Shown: positions 35,271 through 48,289, counted from the stretch's first letter. The stretch is DNA of 64,000 bases from Serinus canaria (GCF_022539315.1 NC_066317.1:47099935-47163934); one strand, 5' to 3'. Translations and numbers: made by a program. Notes: a model not told the origin generated them from the sequence alone.

Positions 35271-38200
35271 GGGTAAGATAGCAGGTGTTGCTAAAATCCT
35301 TTATCTTCACTAACTAGCAGTGAGGGCATGGCACCATGACTGACTTTTAGAATTCCTTGAAGGAAGGCAGGGAAAGAATCCATCCAGGATGAGGAGGAGA
35401 TGCAGTTGTGACTCTGTTTCACTTCTCTTGGGACCAAGGTTTGGTTCAAGGGGGAGGGAGCTTGGCTGGATCCCCACCATGTGGTGGATGAAGTGTACCA
35501 TCTCAGCAAACTTGGAGCAGGAGATTGACATGAAATTGTGTGAGCATTTACTCAGCTCCCTGGGAAATCACACTGGCCTAATTAGAGGCATACTGGATCT
35601 TCAGGTACCACCATGTCTTTCTACCTACTCCCATTGCTTTGCTCAGGAGGCTGAAATTTCTGTTAAGCTAGGCTAATAGCAGGCTTATCCTGCTGCTTTT
35701 AGGGTTACTTTTATTTCAGTCAGTGTGAACTCTGAAGAAAGAATAACAACTTTCAGAGCAGCTGGAGAAGGTACATTAGGTACACCTGTACTAAATAGGA
35801 AGAGGGCTGCATTAGCAGGCTTTCAAAGAAACCTTTACACACTGAAGGTATGTTAGCACTTACCTGTCATTGGTACTTCATATTTGAGAGGTACCAATAT
35901 GAATAGAACCTTTTAACTGCCAAGAATTTGAAACTTTAAGCTAGTTAATTAGAAGAAAAAGAACAGCAGAAAAAAAAAGTGTGTGTTTCAATTGTGAAAG
36001 CTTGTGCAGGCAAAGTGGAAAATCTCAAAAAACTTGAGTGGTTCTCTGTGTCATTTTTTTTAATGTGAAGCACCTGATTGCCATGCCAGTAAATATCTAT
36101 TAAATTATGCAGAAAGAAAATGCTGTTATTTCTCCCTTTCATGTCTCTATGCCCTTTCAGAGAGTCTCCAAAGACTTGTGAAGTGACCCATTCATCTTAA
36201 TGAGGTAGTGCCAGGCAATAAGAACATTTCAGGGACATGGATACTGATTGAAACCTGGAATGTCTCATGGCTTCATCTCATTGGGTCTTCTCATTTTCCC
36301 TGCTTTAGTTTCATCTCTTATGAAGCTTGCTGGTGATTCGAGCATAAAGCTTTATATTGAGATAAACAGTTGGGCAATATTACATTATTTCTTCTGCTGT
36401 TTTAATGTTTTATAAGACTGCTCTCTGTATGTGCATGCATTGGAGACAGGAAAAAGAATTTGATTTATTTACCATTAAAAAGTCAAATAAAACACCTGAG
36501 ACAATATTTCTCAGTATTGCACAAAATATCCTGAAGAAATTAGTGAGAAAACCAGAACTTAAGCTACTCCATTTTCACTTGCATAATATCTTTATACAGC
36601 ATCTTTTTGCTGACATTTACAGAAGACAGTGTGAGCTGTGTAAGAGGCTCTAAATGTTTTCATTAGTAGGAAAACCTCAATAAGTAAAAGCCCCTCAGCT
36701 TAGAACTGAAGTATGTTTGCAGGCTGCCCCATCTTCTTTATTGACTGTTTTTGTTCTTCAAGTTTCTGTCTTTCCATTCTCTTTTTTATTATGCTGTTAA
36801 TAACTATTTTGTCCTAATAGGCAATTATTTTTTCTTTGTAAAATACTAGAAATATGCTAGGCAATCACTAAAGTGATTTTACATCTGTCTCTAACTACTT
36901 TCATTTCCAGTGCCCTTTCTTTTAAATATGATTTTAATCCTTTTAATTTAGCTCTGCAACTGATTCCTTGAATTCTATTCAATTTACTTCATAGCCTTAT
37001 CATATTCCTTGACAGTCCTTTGTATAAAACATGCTGTCATTTAAATTATGAATGATTCTATTGCTTCTTTGTAGCACTTTCTGAGTTTTACAGGGTACAC
37101 CTTCAGGTAAAATAAGTTTGACCTTGTTTCATGTGATCAAAGAGCAAGCAAGACTTTAACTGAAATTAAGATCAGCTTCATCTCTAATGCTGCCAACAGC
37201 AAGGTTATACTGTCTGGATTGTTCCTTACAAAATAAAGTCAAAGAAGTCAGTTTCTGAGTCCAATATTGAAACCTCCTAGTTTCTAAAGAGCTGTGGTGA
37301 TTTGTTAATATATATATATGTTTAAAGAAATAATGTAGAATAAACAAAATATCTCTGCAGGTATTCATTTTCACCTAATCCTGCCAATTGATGGTGGTAG
37401 GAGTTGAATCAGCTTTTCTAGGCATGAAAGGACAAATACCTGAGGTCACAGGATCAGTTGAGGTTTTTTTAAGCATTTAAGCCCTCTCATTATCTGAAAC
37501 AGTCTTGTACCTTTTTGACTCATATTTAGCACACCACAGCCATTTGTTTCAGGAGATGGAAGGACTCAATAGAGCAGGTCCTAGCTAAGTAAGCAGTTGT
37601 AATTACTATTCACTTTATTTAGGTAATATAACAGGACTTGTACAGAAGGGTTTGTTAATGGGGATTTTGCTGTCATAAACTTCAGACCCTGATAAGAACT
37701 TGGATTCACCTAAAACTTCCTTGGATGTTTTTTGGGAATCCAGAGCCATATGGTATGGTTTGAAAAGCTTGAAACTCTTTAGGCCATGATTTTCAAGCAA
37801 TGTAGAGCTTTTTAACAAAAATAATACACCATTCTATTTCATTGTATTAAGGATCAAATACCTGACCCAAGCTTGTCCCAAGCTGGACACAGAAAACAGT
37901 GGTCCTCTTTTATGTTTTGCCTCCATCCACTGTGTACATTTCTTAGGGAAAACCCCAAATTTGCAAGAATGCATCTTGCCTTGTCTTCATGAAATATTTT
38001 GCAATTTTAATGTCATGTCACCCAATGGAAGAGGTTTAAAAGATGTTATATAGGGAATCTTACCAAAAAGGAAATGAAGTTTTAACAAAGGCTATCAGAG
38101 GTGGAACTTTTTTAAAACAATGAAGTAGTGTTAAACTTCTTATTGCAGAGAAAATATTTTAAGTAGTCTCCCACTTTAGCATACAGTTATTGAAAATCCA

Positions 38201-39078
38201 TTACAACCTACACTGAACACTGTATAAAAAAACCATCAGAAGTGGTTAACACGTTAAAAATATAACTCTTTAGGCCAAAAACTTCTAGAAACCCTGGGGG
38301 TTTTTCCATTTTAAGGATTAAAGACATTTTTCATTGCATGTAAGAATTCTTATTTCAGGCCATCTGCCCCAATTGCTTTTTTGGGTTTGATTTGGCATCT
38401 AGACTAGTATCCCTCTTCCTGTAATTAGGATTTTAAAATTTATTTGTCTTCTGGTTCCAGTAGATAAAGATAGAATTTTTCTGAAAATTATATTATTTTT
38501 TCAGAGGTGTGCATAAATCTTCTTACAAAATTAAGAGAAAAATACCAAGACTTTAGTGAAATAAAGGATATGAAGACTTTAGGGTTAACATCTTAATCTC
38601 CATTTATAGCTTTTGCTGCTGTTCAGTTGGGACTTAATCTTCTGTGAAGAAATACTCACATAACTGCTCTGACAGAAAAACCTTTACCCCTGTGTGTTTT
38701 GGTATTGAAAGTTGTACAGGTAGAGGTGCTGATTTTCAGAAGCTGTTCAAAGGCAGCTGGTGGTGACCCAGGTACTTGAGAAGCTTGAGGCCCCTGCAGG
38801 ATGCATTAAAGAGCTCTAGTCTGCACACCCTATTGCAGGTGGTCTCTGTGCCAGGGTAGTTTCCCCTCTGAGGCCAGAGGTGCTGCATTTCAGGCTGATG
38901 CAGATGAAACCAGCCCAGGTTTTGAGGAAGCTCTGATCCAAACATTGCTCAGAGTTGGGCATTGCAGCATGTGCTGAGCCTGCTTTTCAAGGAGTGCCCA
39001 CTCTTTCAGCAAAGCTCTTTACCTGTGTGCTCCTCTCATGCCACAGTTTCCTTTGACTCAAAACACAGTGACAAGTGC
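35271..39078. other. Unannotated non-coding stretch
   Basis: No exon, RNA gene or interspersed repeat recognised. An ATTGGTAC/GTACCAAT inverted pair sits at 35869-35898. A GC-richer patch at about 38740-38950 matches no repeat family I know. Confidence 0.55.
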
Positions 39079-39127
39079 TCTGTGTGTGTGTCTGTGTGTG
39101 TGTGTGTGTCTGTGTGTGTGTCTGTGT

Positions 39128-39163
<36 letters not shown>
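39079..39163. repeat. Interrupted (TG)n microsatellite with TCTG variants
   Basis: About 85 bp of TG dinucleotides interrupted at regular intervals by TC, giving TCTGTGTG-type higher-order units, and ending in a pure TG stretch before 'gcacagctgtgc'. The interruptions suggest internal duplication of longer units. Peptides of alternating Cys-Val or His-Thr read through it are artefacts. Confidence 0.97.
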
Positions 39164-42100
39164 ACAGCTGTGCATCACTAGGAAACTTCCCAGTCTGTCA
39201 TTAGAGATTTGATTTCTATCTTGATTTCTTACAGGGAGGCTTTGAATGAGAAAATTGGCAAGTCATATTGTGTATGAAAGTGTATTGAAAAACAGTTTCT
39301 AATGGTGAATTTCTGTATTAACAAATTCATAGTGCTTTGGCTTTGCTGGAGGCCTGCGGGTACCAATAGTTGGGGGTGGGTTTTTTGCCCTTTTTACAGG
39401 CAATGAACTCCAGAATCATCCATTTAAGAGTTATGAATATAATCCTTTCTCAGATTCACTTAATACCTGTTTTATTTTAATGTTTTGAGACTTTAGTTTG
39501 ATTTTTTGTTCTTTCTCTTCAGGAAATTATTTCCTTGGGTGCACATGTTTTTTCCTTTAAAATGTTGTTCCTCTCATGCTACAGCAGAGAATGTGAAATA
39601 TGTCTCATTCCCCTTGCATAAAACTTCTTTTTAGACAGAATTCACTGACCCACCAGTTCTATCAAAATCATGCACTCTGTTAATCTTCCTCCTTAGAATG
39701 AAGTTGCTAAAAAATTGCCATAATATTATTTGGTGAGAGATAAAAAGAGTTTTATTAATTGGACTATATGATTACAGTATCTGCAACCATCAGGGCTTTG
39801 AACTATAAATAAAAAGAAGGTGAGACTCTGAAGTTTGCCACTTAATGACTTTTTCTATACCTTTTTAAAATAATAATGATAATGATAATAATAATGAATA
39901 GAAGTAAGTAAAATACATTTCTTGAGCTGGTAAAATGACATTACTGCTTGATTATGTGAATATATGATTAGAATTCAGTTTTTAAAATATAATTTGTATA
40001 TGTATTGACTGTATTCCTTAAGGGGAGGAGCAACAGTAGGCGTTCATGAAGACTCTGACATAAGAGAGAAAATGTGTTGGTGACCTGAAAGACTGATCTG
40101 TGTTTGGGGTTGAGGTACAGTGGGTATCAGGAAAACTAAGTTGAGAAAGACCTGGAAACACTGTTTTAGAGCTGTCTACCAAGTACTTGATCATTTGGGC
40201 TATAAATTGTATGTAACAATTTCCTTATTTAGAACATTATTTAGAAAAAAATCAATTTGCCATTTTCTCTTTAAAACCTGCCCAAACAAACTATGGGTTT
40301 GGTTGTTTTTTTCAAAAGACAGTTGAATGTGCTGCCTGATTTGAGAGGATACTTCCTTACGGCTTGAATAGTAAGAACCAATTCAGTAGTACTGGGTTGG
40401 AGTGGACAAATAGCTATTCTTCCTGGATGAATTCTCAAGATAAAGTCTAAAGCATTAATGAAAGTGAATTATTCATCTTTTTGGTTTTTATTTACTTATG
40501 ATAATTTAAACATTCTTTGTCTATAAATTTTCATCCCTAAAATGTAAATCAGTTTTGAATTCATGTGTTTTGATAAGAACATAAAACTTGATCTACCATC
40601 CTACCAAACACTGCTTCGTGAGAGGTAAATCTTTCTGACAGCTCTTTTGCTTCTGACTGCAATACAAGTTGGAATTTACTTCAGAAAGTGTCATTTCGGA
40701 GACTTCAACCTAACTACTCCTTCATTTATCAGCACTCTGAAGTCAACAGTTGTCTCTTCCACACCAGAAAGAAGAGCAAGAGGAAGTTCAGGATAAATTA
40801 ATATTTTTCTCTCCCTCTCAAACTGAAGATGTTGAGATGATGCTTTGAGATTTATATCTCTCTCCATTGCTCTAGTAAACTTAACACCTTCTGTGCCTTC
40901 TTCCAGGAACAGGATTTTTTTCTTTTGCACTCTTTGCTGTTGCTTGCCCTGGCTGCAAGACAGGGTTTGTAGCTGTGAGGTTCACAGCACTGTTCAGGGA
41001 ACACTTTCCTGTGAGTCTGGGGTCAGCTCTACATTAATTAAATGTCTAGTGGAATAGGATCTTGGTAGCTTTAAGTTAACTAAAGCTAAACTGTGCTTCT
41101 GCACCTCAGTGCAGTCACTGCTGGTATGAATACTTGGGTATTCATCTCTAACAGTGGCTTCCCCATCACCTTGCAGTGTTTAGCATCACCTGTGTGTTAG
41201 GCAAAGTTCCTTGAGACAGCCTGACAGCTCAGTCTTTAGGTCACATTTGCTATTAGGTTACATCAGGTAGAAAAGGTGGGGTTATTTTTGATTGGTTGTT
41301 TTTTTGTTCACATGGATGTGTATTTGCAAATATAGCTGAAGAAACATGTGTTGTCCTGTTCTGGAGAGATTGTTCCATGACTGGAGCTCATGGGATTCAA
41401 AGAACAGGGAATTTAGAATTTGAAGCTCCATGCAGAAAATTCAAACTCTCTTTTAGGTACTGCATTAATAACCTGATTTTGAAGAAGGTAAAAGTACCTT
41501 TCACTTGTAGCCACTCTTCAGGAGGAGATTCAGTACTTGTTTCCCCATTCATGTTCTTATTTCCTGACAGCTTTCTTGCTGTGAGTGAACTCTGGCAACC
41601 AGTAGAATAGTGGGGAGAAATGGAATTAAGCATTTTGGTGACTCCAAAAAGCATAAGATTATTGAGCCTAATTTCCCCATTACTGCTGTGGTCTAGAAGG
41701 AGACTGATGATCTCTGACTCTTCATTAATAAATCCTATTCTGACCAAATGCTGTCAAAGACAGTCATATGGACAAGCATATTTCTTTTCCCTGAGAGAGT
41801 GATAAAGCCTCTCTGTTGGGATGACATGGATTTCAGGTAAGGAAAAGGTTGTATTTCACACAATCCCATCAAATAGGCTGAAAACACTTGTGCCTCTAAA
41901 TGGAAACGGAAAACATGTGATTGCTACTGCTGATTACTGGCACAATAGTGGCAGGACTTAAATGGATAACTGTGTATAAGTGAGATTATTTGAAAATAAT
42001 TTTAATTGCTTTGTTTTATATAAAAGTGAAATAATTCTTTCCAGAATATGCTTTCAGTATATGTTGGTGCTTTTCATGCTACTGAGTTCAGCTGTTATAA

Positions 42101-43830
42101 TAAAGGACTTGGCATTTTCGCCTTTCAGTCCAATTAGGTTTTATTATTTTGCTGTTCTCAGCATCCACAATATAACCATAGTAATTGTAAAATTACTGAG
42201 GAGGAGACCAATTATTATTACTGGACACTAGATTTTTTTTTAGTATCCACTGTAAAATTCAGTAATTTAAGCTCACTAGGATTCATTCTGTAAGTTTCTA
42301 TCATCAGACAGTTTATCAGCCCCTTAGAGGAGATTTAGTTGTTGCTGTTATTAAATATTATTTTTTCTTGGTTTGTGCTGTGAGGAACAGAGATTTGTTA
42401 CTTCTTCAACTTAGCAGTTTTTTTAAGCAAAGACTGTTGCCTTCTTTGCCACAGTGGAACTTTTTGCCTCGGTGCATTAACCAGGATGTGCTAACCAGAC
42501 CTCACATCCACTAGACCTGGAATTAGTGCCTTCCTGTTGAAAATTTCTCCTAGCTGTGCTTATCTCAAGTTCCTGCTGTCAGGGCTTATCTTATGATGAG
42601 TTCCTCTTGTTGCCTTGGCAGTGTTTTGAGACAAGGAGCTGTGATCTTTAAGTACTTACAGCCTTGTATATAGAACTTTGAAGTCATGGTCCACAGCCTG
42701 ACTCGTGTCATCCAGCCTAAAAAACCTCCTTCAGGTTTCCTGTACTCTACAATTAAAAAAAAAAATCTTTGAGCTTTAAAATCTTCTGAACTTCAGAAAG
42801 TACTAACCTTCAGAATTCTTTAGTTTCTTACAGAAGGACCACTACTGGGAAATTGATGTCTCATATCTGCAAAACTCAAATCAGTATTCAGTCACAAATC
42901 ACCAACTTTATGCCACACATGGTTAGTATCAATTTCTCATCATGGAATTTGTCTGGATGCTGCTAGTAGTTAGGTAGAAAAAAATGAATGAATATGAAGT
43001 GCATCCCAAAGGAAAAGCACTTTCCTTCTGAACACTTATAGGTGTTAAATTTAGCTTCATTAGAGCATAGTCATATTATCTGGAAGAAGAGTCAATGAAT
43101 AAAAGAAATGATCTGCTATGTGTAACATTCAAAATATTTCCAGTAGGCACTGAATTCAGTCACTCATTTTCCATTTTCTAAATAGATGTTTATTGCCTAT
43201 GTTCCTCTGTTAGTAAATAAATAACTTTACTTCACAGTATAGTAGTAAGGCCATACAGGCCATGATGCAGTGACACGAGGTATGATAGACAGCAAAAAAA
43301 GATACTTAAATCATAGATACTTTGAATTATTTTCTGGAGAACAAATTTCTGATGAAACACAGAAATGTACAGGTAGGAAAATACATAATCTTCCTCATCT
43401 TTGTATTTATCAGGCATGGCATTACAAGTGGTTTAATATTTTGTTAGAAATGACAAATTGAAAGACGTTTTTCTGCTTTATAACTATTAGTTACTAGAAG
43501 TATCAATGCATTTTACTTCTTTATCTGAAGGAAAGTGTAAGGAAAGCACAGATGATGGGGAGTATACTAAAATCTTTGAAATAGAAACAGTAACTCTGAC
43601 CCTATGTATGAAGTTGTAAAGTTCTCAAGGTACAAAAATCTAATAACCTGTTACAACATTCCTATATCTTCTACCCTTTCCCATGGTCTATCCTGGAAAT
43701 GGAGACTAAAATAACCTGCTTCACCCTGGTCTCCCCCAAAATAACATAAATTAATTGCAAAGTTTGATGAATTTTCCAGCAGCCCAAAAAATGGTAAGAA
43801 GCTGCTGTTTTGGTGGCCAGCTATGTTGTG
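39164..43830. other. Unannotated non-coding stretch
   Basis: Contains a short (ATA/ATG)n tract at 39871-39900. No coding family recognised in frames such as 41397-41747 (minus). A donor-like 'caggtaagg' near 41835 lacks a convincing exon upstream. Confidence 0.55.
39871..39900. repeat. Short (AAT/GAT)n trinucleotide tract
   Basis: TAA and TGA triplet repeats ('taataatgataatgataata' and onward) cover about 30 bp. Simple sequence, probably length-variable. Confidence 0.9.
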
Positions 43831-43900
43831 AATCTCTGTGGTGTTGTGAGTTCCCCAGGATGAGGTGAGAGATGAGAGCTCCACGTTCTCAGAAGGCTGA

Positions 43901-43906
43901 TTTATT
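43901..43906 (-). terminator. LTR polyadenylation signal AATAAA
   Basis: The plus-strand TTTATT reads AATAAA on the minus strand, placed downstream of the LTR's TATA-like word, where the R region should lie. It could end transcripts running leftward through this LTR. Function inferred from position and motif. Confidence 0.6.
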
Positions 43907-43938
43907 ATTTTATGATATTATATTATATTGAAAGAAGC

Positions 43939-43950
43939 TATATATAAAAC
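43939..43950 (-). promoter_or_regulatory. LTR TATA-like promoter element
   Basis: The segment reads TTTATATATAG on the minus strand, about 100 bp downstream of the CCAAT word and some 35 bp upstream of the AATAAA signal, the spacing of a compact retroviral LTR promoter. Whether it is active is unknown. Confidence 0.5.
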
Positions 43951-44046
43951 TATACTAAAGAAAGAGAAAGGATACATCAGAAAGCTAGAAAGGAATGAAT
44001 CATAAAAACCCTGACTGACCAGAGAGTCTGACACAGCTGGACTGGG

Positions 44047-44051
44047 ATTGG
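44047..44051 (-). promoter_or_regulatory. LTR CCAAT box
   Basis: Plus-strand ATTGG reads CCAAT on the minus strand within GACCAATCCC, in the U3 part of the LTR. CCAAT words are commonly bound by NF-Y. The call rests on motif plus position. Confidence 0.45.
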
Positions 44052-44245
44052 TCATTAAGGCAACACAGATCACATGGAACCGATCAAAGATGCACCTGTT
44101 GGTAAGCAACCTCCAGACCACATTCCAAAGCAATCAGACAGTTTACAAAGCAATTGTCTACATTTCTTTTCTGAGGCTTCTCTGCTTCTCAGAAGAAAAA
44201 TCCTGGTGAAAGGATTTTTCAGAAAATACCACGGTGACAAATCTC

Positions 44246-45147
44246 CATGAGAAAGGGGTCAGTGGAGCTCTCATTTCTCTCCCCTGTCCAAGCTCTCCCA
44301 CTAATGACAGCTCTGGGTGCATCTTGTGCACTGGGAATGCAAAGGCTCTGTGTCTGTGCCCCAAGGGTGGCCCTGGGGCTGGCTGGTACCACTGTATGCC
44401 CTGGTTTTCACTGCATGCCTGCAGCCAGGCTTCAGCCCCGGCAGTCATCCTCCCTGTGAGAGTCAGATCAGGCTAGACACAGGGGCAGTGTGCACCCACC
44501 CTCCTCCCACAACAAAGCTCCTTCTGAAAAGAGTTTCAGTCAGCCACATCCTAAGCCAGAGGGTGATTGGGAAGCATTAACTGTGATTGTGTGATTCAGG
44601 TGTTACCTGGGTAGCTTTGACAGCTCTTCCTTCAGTCATTTCTGGTTTTTCACATGGTTCTCTCTAGAGGGATCCTGTGCAAAGCTCTTGATAGAGAAAA
44701 TGTAATAACAAGTTATTATCAATTTTAGGAAGTTGTTTGTATGGTACTTTTAGATAATTACCATTCTATGTAAGAAAATAGTGCCTCCCCTGTACCTTTA
44801 CTGCCTAATTCAGAGAATCTAAAATTTCTTGCCACAGTGATACAGAATGTAGGCAACATGGGTAAAAGAAGTATAGTATGCTTTCAGTCATTTAGTTTGA
44901 AATTACTTAAATCAAACTCTAAAACTAAGGAAAGAGCAGGAATTAGAATAAAAACTACTAATGCCTGCCTCTTCACACCTCCTTGTTAAGCATTGTTTCA
45001 TAGTCCCCACTGAACCAGCTATTGTCTCCTGTAACATCAAGAGATTCAAAGGTGTTCTTTTGAAAAAAGAAAGTAGCAGGTTTCTTCCATGCACGAGTGC
45101 CCAGGATACATACTGAGCACTGCTCAGCCACACAGCCCTGTGAGACA
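44246..45147. other. Unannotated non-coding stretch with GC-richer start
   Basis: The first 300 bp (about 44250-44560) are GC-richer than the surroundings but CpG-poor and match no repeat I recognise. Overlapping short frames in several phases reflect the low stop-codon density of this composition, not a gene. The remainder is ordinary AT-rich DNA. Confidence 0.55.
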
Positions 45148-45634
45148 CATCTGGAGTGCTGTGTTTTGTGGTGGGCTTCCCAGTACTAGAAAGACATGGA
45201 TGTACTGGGGACACAAAAGTATTTAAAGGCTTAGAGCATGTGTCACACAGCAAGACTCAGAGAGAGCTGGGACTGTTGGAGAATAAAAAACTCAGGAGGG
45301 GACTTGTCAATGTGTATAAATATCTTTGGGAAAAGGCAAAGCAGATGGAACCAGATCCTTCCAAGTGGTGCCCAGTGACAGGATAAGAGCATTGAGCACA
45401 GTTGAGAAGAGAAGGAATTCCATTTAAACAAACAAAGCCCCCTGTTATTGTGGGCATGGATGAACACTGAAATAAGTTCTCCTGAGAGGTTGTGGAATCT
45501 CCATCCTGGGAGAAACTCAAAACTTGACTGGGCGTGGCCCCAGGCAACCTGCTGCAGTTGATCTTGGTTTGAGTGGGAGTTTGGGTTGGGTGATCCCCAG
45601 AGATCCATCCTAACCTCAGCAATCCTGTCTGTTC
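45148..45634 (+). mobile_element. CR1 non-LTR retrotransposon, 5'-truncated, forward
   Basis: A forward-oriented 3' part of CR1: 'ctggagtgctgtgttttgtg', 'cccagtactagaaagacatg', 'agagagctgggactgttgga', 'tgtgtataaatatctttggg', 'gtggtgcccagtgacaggat', 'gaggttgtggaatctccatc', then 'gggtgatccccagagatcc' and a decayed octamer-like end near 45634. It is the only long CR1 here on the plus strand. Several indels and stops show a dead copy of moderate age. Confidence 0.9.
45486..45527 (+). pseudogene. CR1 ORF2 C-terminal remnant with internal stop
   Basis: In one frame the segment reads EVVESPSWEKLKT followed by TGA at 45525-45527. EVVESPS is the hallmark of the CR1 ORF2 C-terminal end; the TGA interrupts it before the family's usual terminus. 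Upstream coding similarity continues in other frames, which shows frameshifts. Confidence 0.78.
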
Positions 45635-48289
45635 ACTTTAGCCTTGCCAGGGATTATGAAGGAAAGATCTAAGGGCAGCCAAATAGCTCTAGGTCATACA
45701 GACACACTTTTCATTCAGTGTCAAGCTTTTTGTAGCATAAACAGCTTTTCTTCCATTACCAGCAAATGCTTTAAAGGTACCAACACAGGTGATGTGGAAG
45801 GTAGATGCTGTTCATTGTCCAAATACAGACTCAGTACCAGAAAATACCAAATAAAGTTTATTTTTCTGTGATTATTAAAAGATTCCATGTATGCATCAAC
45901 AGAAGTCTATGAGCAGTTTTGGGTAACCATCACCAAAGTGCTTCTTCAGCTGTGTTACTTTATTCTGTATTGATCAGGTCCATTCATTTTTTCTCTTCTA
46001 TACAAACAGCATGAAACAAAAATTAAATGCAAAATTCTCCCTTAAATAACCAACTTCCACTAGACATGTGATTTGTAATGATTAATTTTTTAAAAAATGT
46101 ACAGGATGGTTTGCAAATTATGCTTAATTCTTATTCTGTAGGTTTGTCAAGAAAATTTCAGTGCAAGGTTGTTGCAGGAAACAAAGACTAATTTGGGTGA
46201 GAGCTTTCCTTTTCTCAAAATTTATAAAGAAAATTATTTATTTTACAAAATGTGACAGTATTAGTAGGCTTTAATAAAACACAAAAACACATCAGTAAAC
46301 CTAGGCTACTGTGCATAATTTTAAACTGAGCAAATATCAAGCACTCTGTCACAGCAAGGTCAACTCTTCTGAACTGGAATTAGCTACTCAAACAAATGTT
46401 CAAGTTATTACCAAAAATATCCTATCTCTATGTACAATCTACATAAGTCTGAGGATGTGGCTGCATGTCTGAGTTGCAGATACTAACTAAATGATTTTGA
46501 GGGTTGTTTCACTAAAGAATTTGAACTTTAAGTGCTTTAGTACTGCCAGAAGGCTATGATCTAACATCTAAATTACATTCTAAAGGGTAATAATAAAAAT
46601 TCCAACAAATAAATTTTCATGGAGATTTAAACCTTTCTCAAATATTTATCCTAAAGGGGAAACCCTGCCAATTTCTATCAGGAAAGTCATTGGAAATAGA
46701 CATTTAGCAGCTCTTATTTATCAGAAAATGCCAGGGAAAGGCTCCAGTCTTCCAAAACCTGCACAATACAAAATAAGTCATTGAGCAGATTTCCCCTTGC
46801 TGTGTGGACTCATTGGATGTTGTCACAGTAATAGTGCATTTAAACACAGCAGACATGCAGAGGTTGCATGGATATACCACCATTTCTAAAAACTGAAAAT
46901 AAAAAGGACATCTCCAAATTAATAAAGAACAAAATGAAGAAGAATGAGCTGCTGAAGGCATAGTGTATACCTCCCACGGGACAGGTCTACACAGGGCAGT
47001 GGAGCACATCTCCAGCAAGGGCTGATGAAGCTTGTCTGATGCCAGAAGAGATGCACTTGATGTGTGTTAGTGCTGCCCTGGTGCTCAGGTGCAGCTCTGA
47101 AAATATGCCATGGACAATTCTTGATGTAATGTGTTAGCTGTCAGGAGCTTGGATGATCTCAAACTGAAAAGTAGCACGGGGAAAGCCAGGGTTTTGTACC
47201 CAAGTGAAGAGAATAAATCCCTGCTCCTGGCTACCTACCTACCTACCACTGAGCTAATTTCATAGAGTAATAATATACAGCTTTAAATGGCACATGCAAA
47301 ATAATGGTTAAATATGCAAACACTTGGAGAACTTTTCCCCTCTCTCTTCCTTTACTCTATAAAATCTTACAAGGGCAGATTAGAAGCAGAAGTTTAAAAA
47401 AATACTGAATTCTTTCCTGGGAGTTAAAAATCATAGAAACTTGGTCTTCAACCTTCTGCTCTCATGAATTCCATTCTATTTGTAATATGCAACTAAATGC
47501 CTGTCTAAAGGCATAATGCAGACTGTCATACATCACTTTTGAGTAAAAGAAGACTATTTGTTGCTTTTTACACATGACAAGAGAAGGTCTGTCCTGTGGG
47601 AAAAAGCACTTTGTGTCTGTTCTAGCCAAGTTTCATCTGATCAATTTTAAATAAGTAGAATTGACATCTATTGTGATTAGGCTGTAAAAACAAAAGAAAA
47701 CAATTTTAAGATTTTAAAAATTAGTTGTTACTTTCTGAGCAAATCTAAAAATATGTTTCCTTGTATCATCTTATTTCTATTGTGCCTTGGCCTCCACCAA
47801 AAATTAACCCAAAACCTCCCCTTCTTTTGCTTCATGTGCTCTGTATTTCGGGTGTTTTTAAAGTTTTTTAAAATGTCACATGCTTTTTCAGACATCTTTT
47901 TAATGAAGAACTGAGAAGAGCCATGAAAAAAATAAAATCCCATCACTGATCTCAGCAAAAAAACCATAGTTTTTATTCCAACAGATGCTTTAAATTATGT
48001 TGCATTTTCACTCTTCAGTGCTGTAAGAACTACAGCTTTTATTTTCCCATTGTCATCTTCTCTTTTCCTGCTTGGTTTTTTGTGCCCAGCCAGCAGGTTC
48101 TGCCCTGATCCTGCAGATGTGACCACCAGTTCATTTGTGTTTCATTTTCCATGCACTCCCTGTAAACTGTATGTTTTAATCCATTGGATGGAGTGCAGAG
48201 GGGCAGCTCCTGGAGCCCTGCTGAACACAGGCTGGAGCTGCAGTGTCCATGTGCTGCACAGTGTTTGTTACTGGTTTTCAGGATGGGGC
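45635..48289. other. Unannotated non-coding stretch
   Basis: No exon or interspersed repeat recognised. A (CTAC)4 tetranucleotide run lies at 47231-47247. Confidence 0.55.
47231..47247 (+). repeat. Short (CTAC)n microsatellite
   Basis: Four CTAC units plus one C. Short enough to be stable in most lineages. Confidence 0.9.

Larger units (their letters stand above)
43837..44239 (-). mobile_element. Solo LTR of a passerine-type endogenous retrovirus
   Basis: A 403-bp element bounded by TG (43837) and CA (44239). Read on the minus strand it has the order expected of a U3-R-U5 LTR: a CCAAT word in GACCAATCCC (44047-44051 complement), a TATA-like word (43939-43950) and an AATAAA signal (43901-43906), then a short U5 ending at 43837. 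The 'atcctttcaccaggattttt' block and the tail before the polyadenylation signal are, from memory, typical of an LTR family abundant in songbirds. No gag, pol or env sequence is present, so nothing here can replicate. Confidence 0.88.
43831..44245 (-). mobile_element. LTR insertion including 6-bp target-site duplication
   Basis: The complete insertion unit: AATCTC at 43831-43836, the LTR at 43837-44239, then AATCTC again at 44240-44245. An exact 6-bp duplication is the known integrase signature of class II (ERVK/beta- and alpha-like) retroviruses, whereas ERVL elements usually leave 5 bp. Identical duplications and a single LTR mean the internal region was lost by LTR-LTR recombination after integration. 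Confidence 0.88.

Noticed and set aside
38736..38945. GC-richer patch tested as a CR1 fragment
   Set aside because: No CR1 block order or octamer tail could be found on either strand.
41397..41747. 116-codon minus-strand frame
   Set aside because: Unrecognised, overlapped by an open plus-strand frame of about equal length, typical of chance.
41800..41840. Donor-like 'caggtaagg'
   Set aside because: The upstream frame closes before the site and no acceptor with polypyrimidine tract pairs with it.
44158..44580. Cluster of overlapping frames next to the LTR
   Set aside because: Frames in four phases, some crossing the LTR boundary. The LTR carries no coding region, and the neighbouring DNA is simply stop-poor.
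45243..45622. Two 121-codon minus-strand frames
   Set aside because: Antisense of a plus-strand CR1 copy; shadows of the decayed element.
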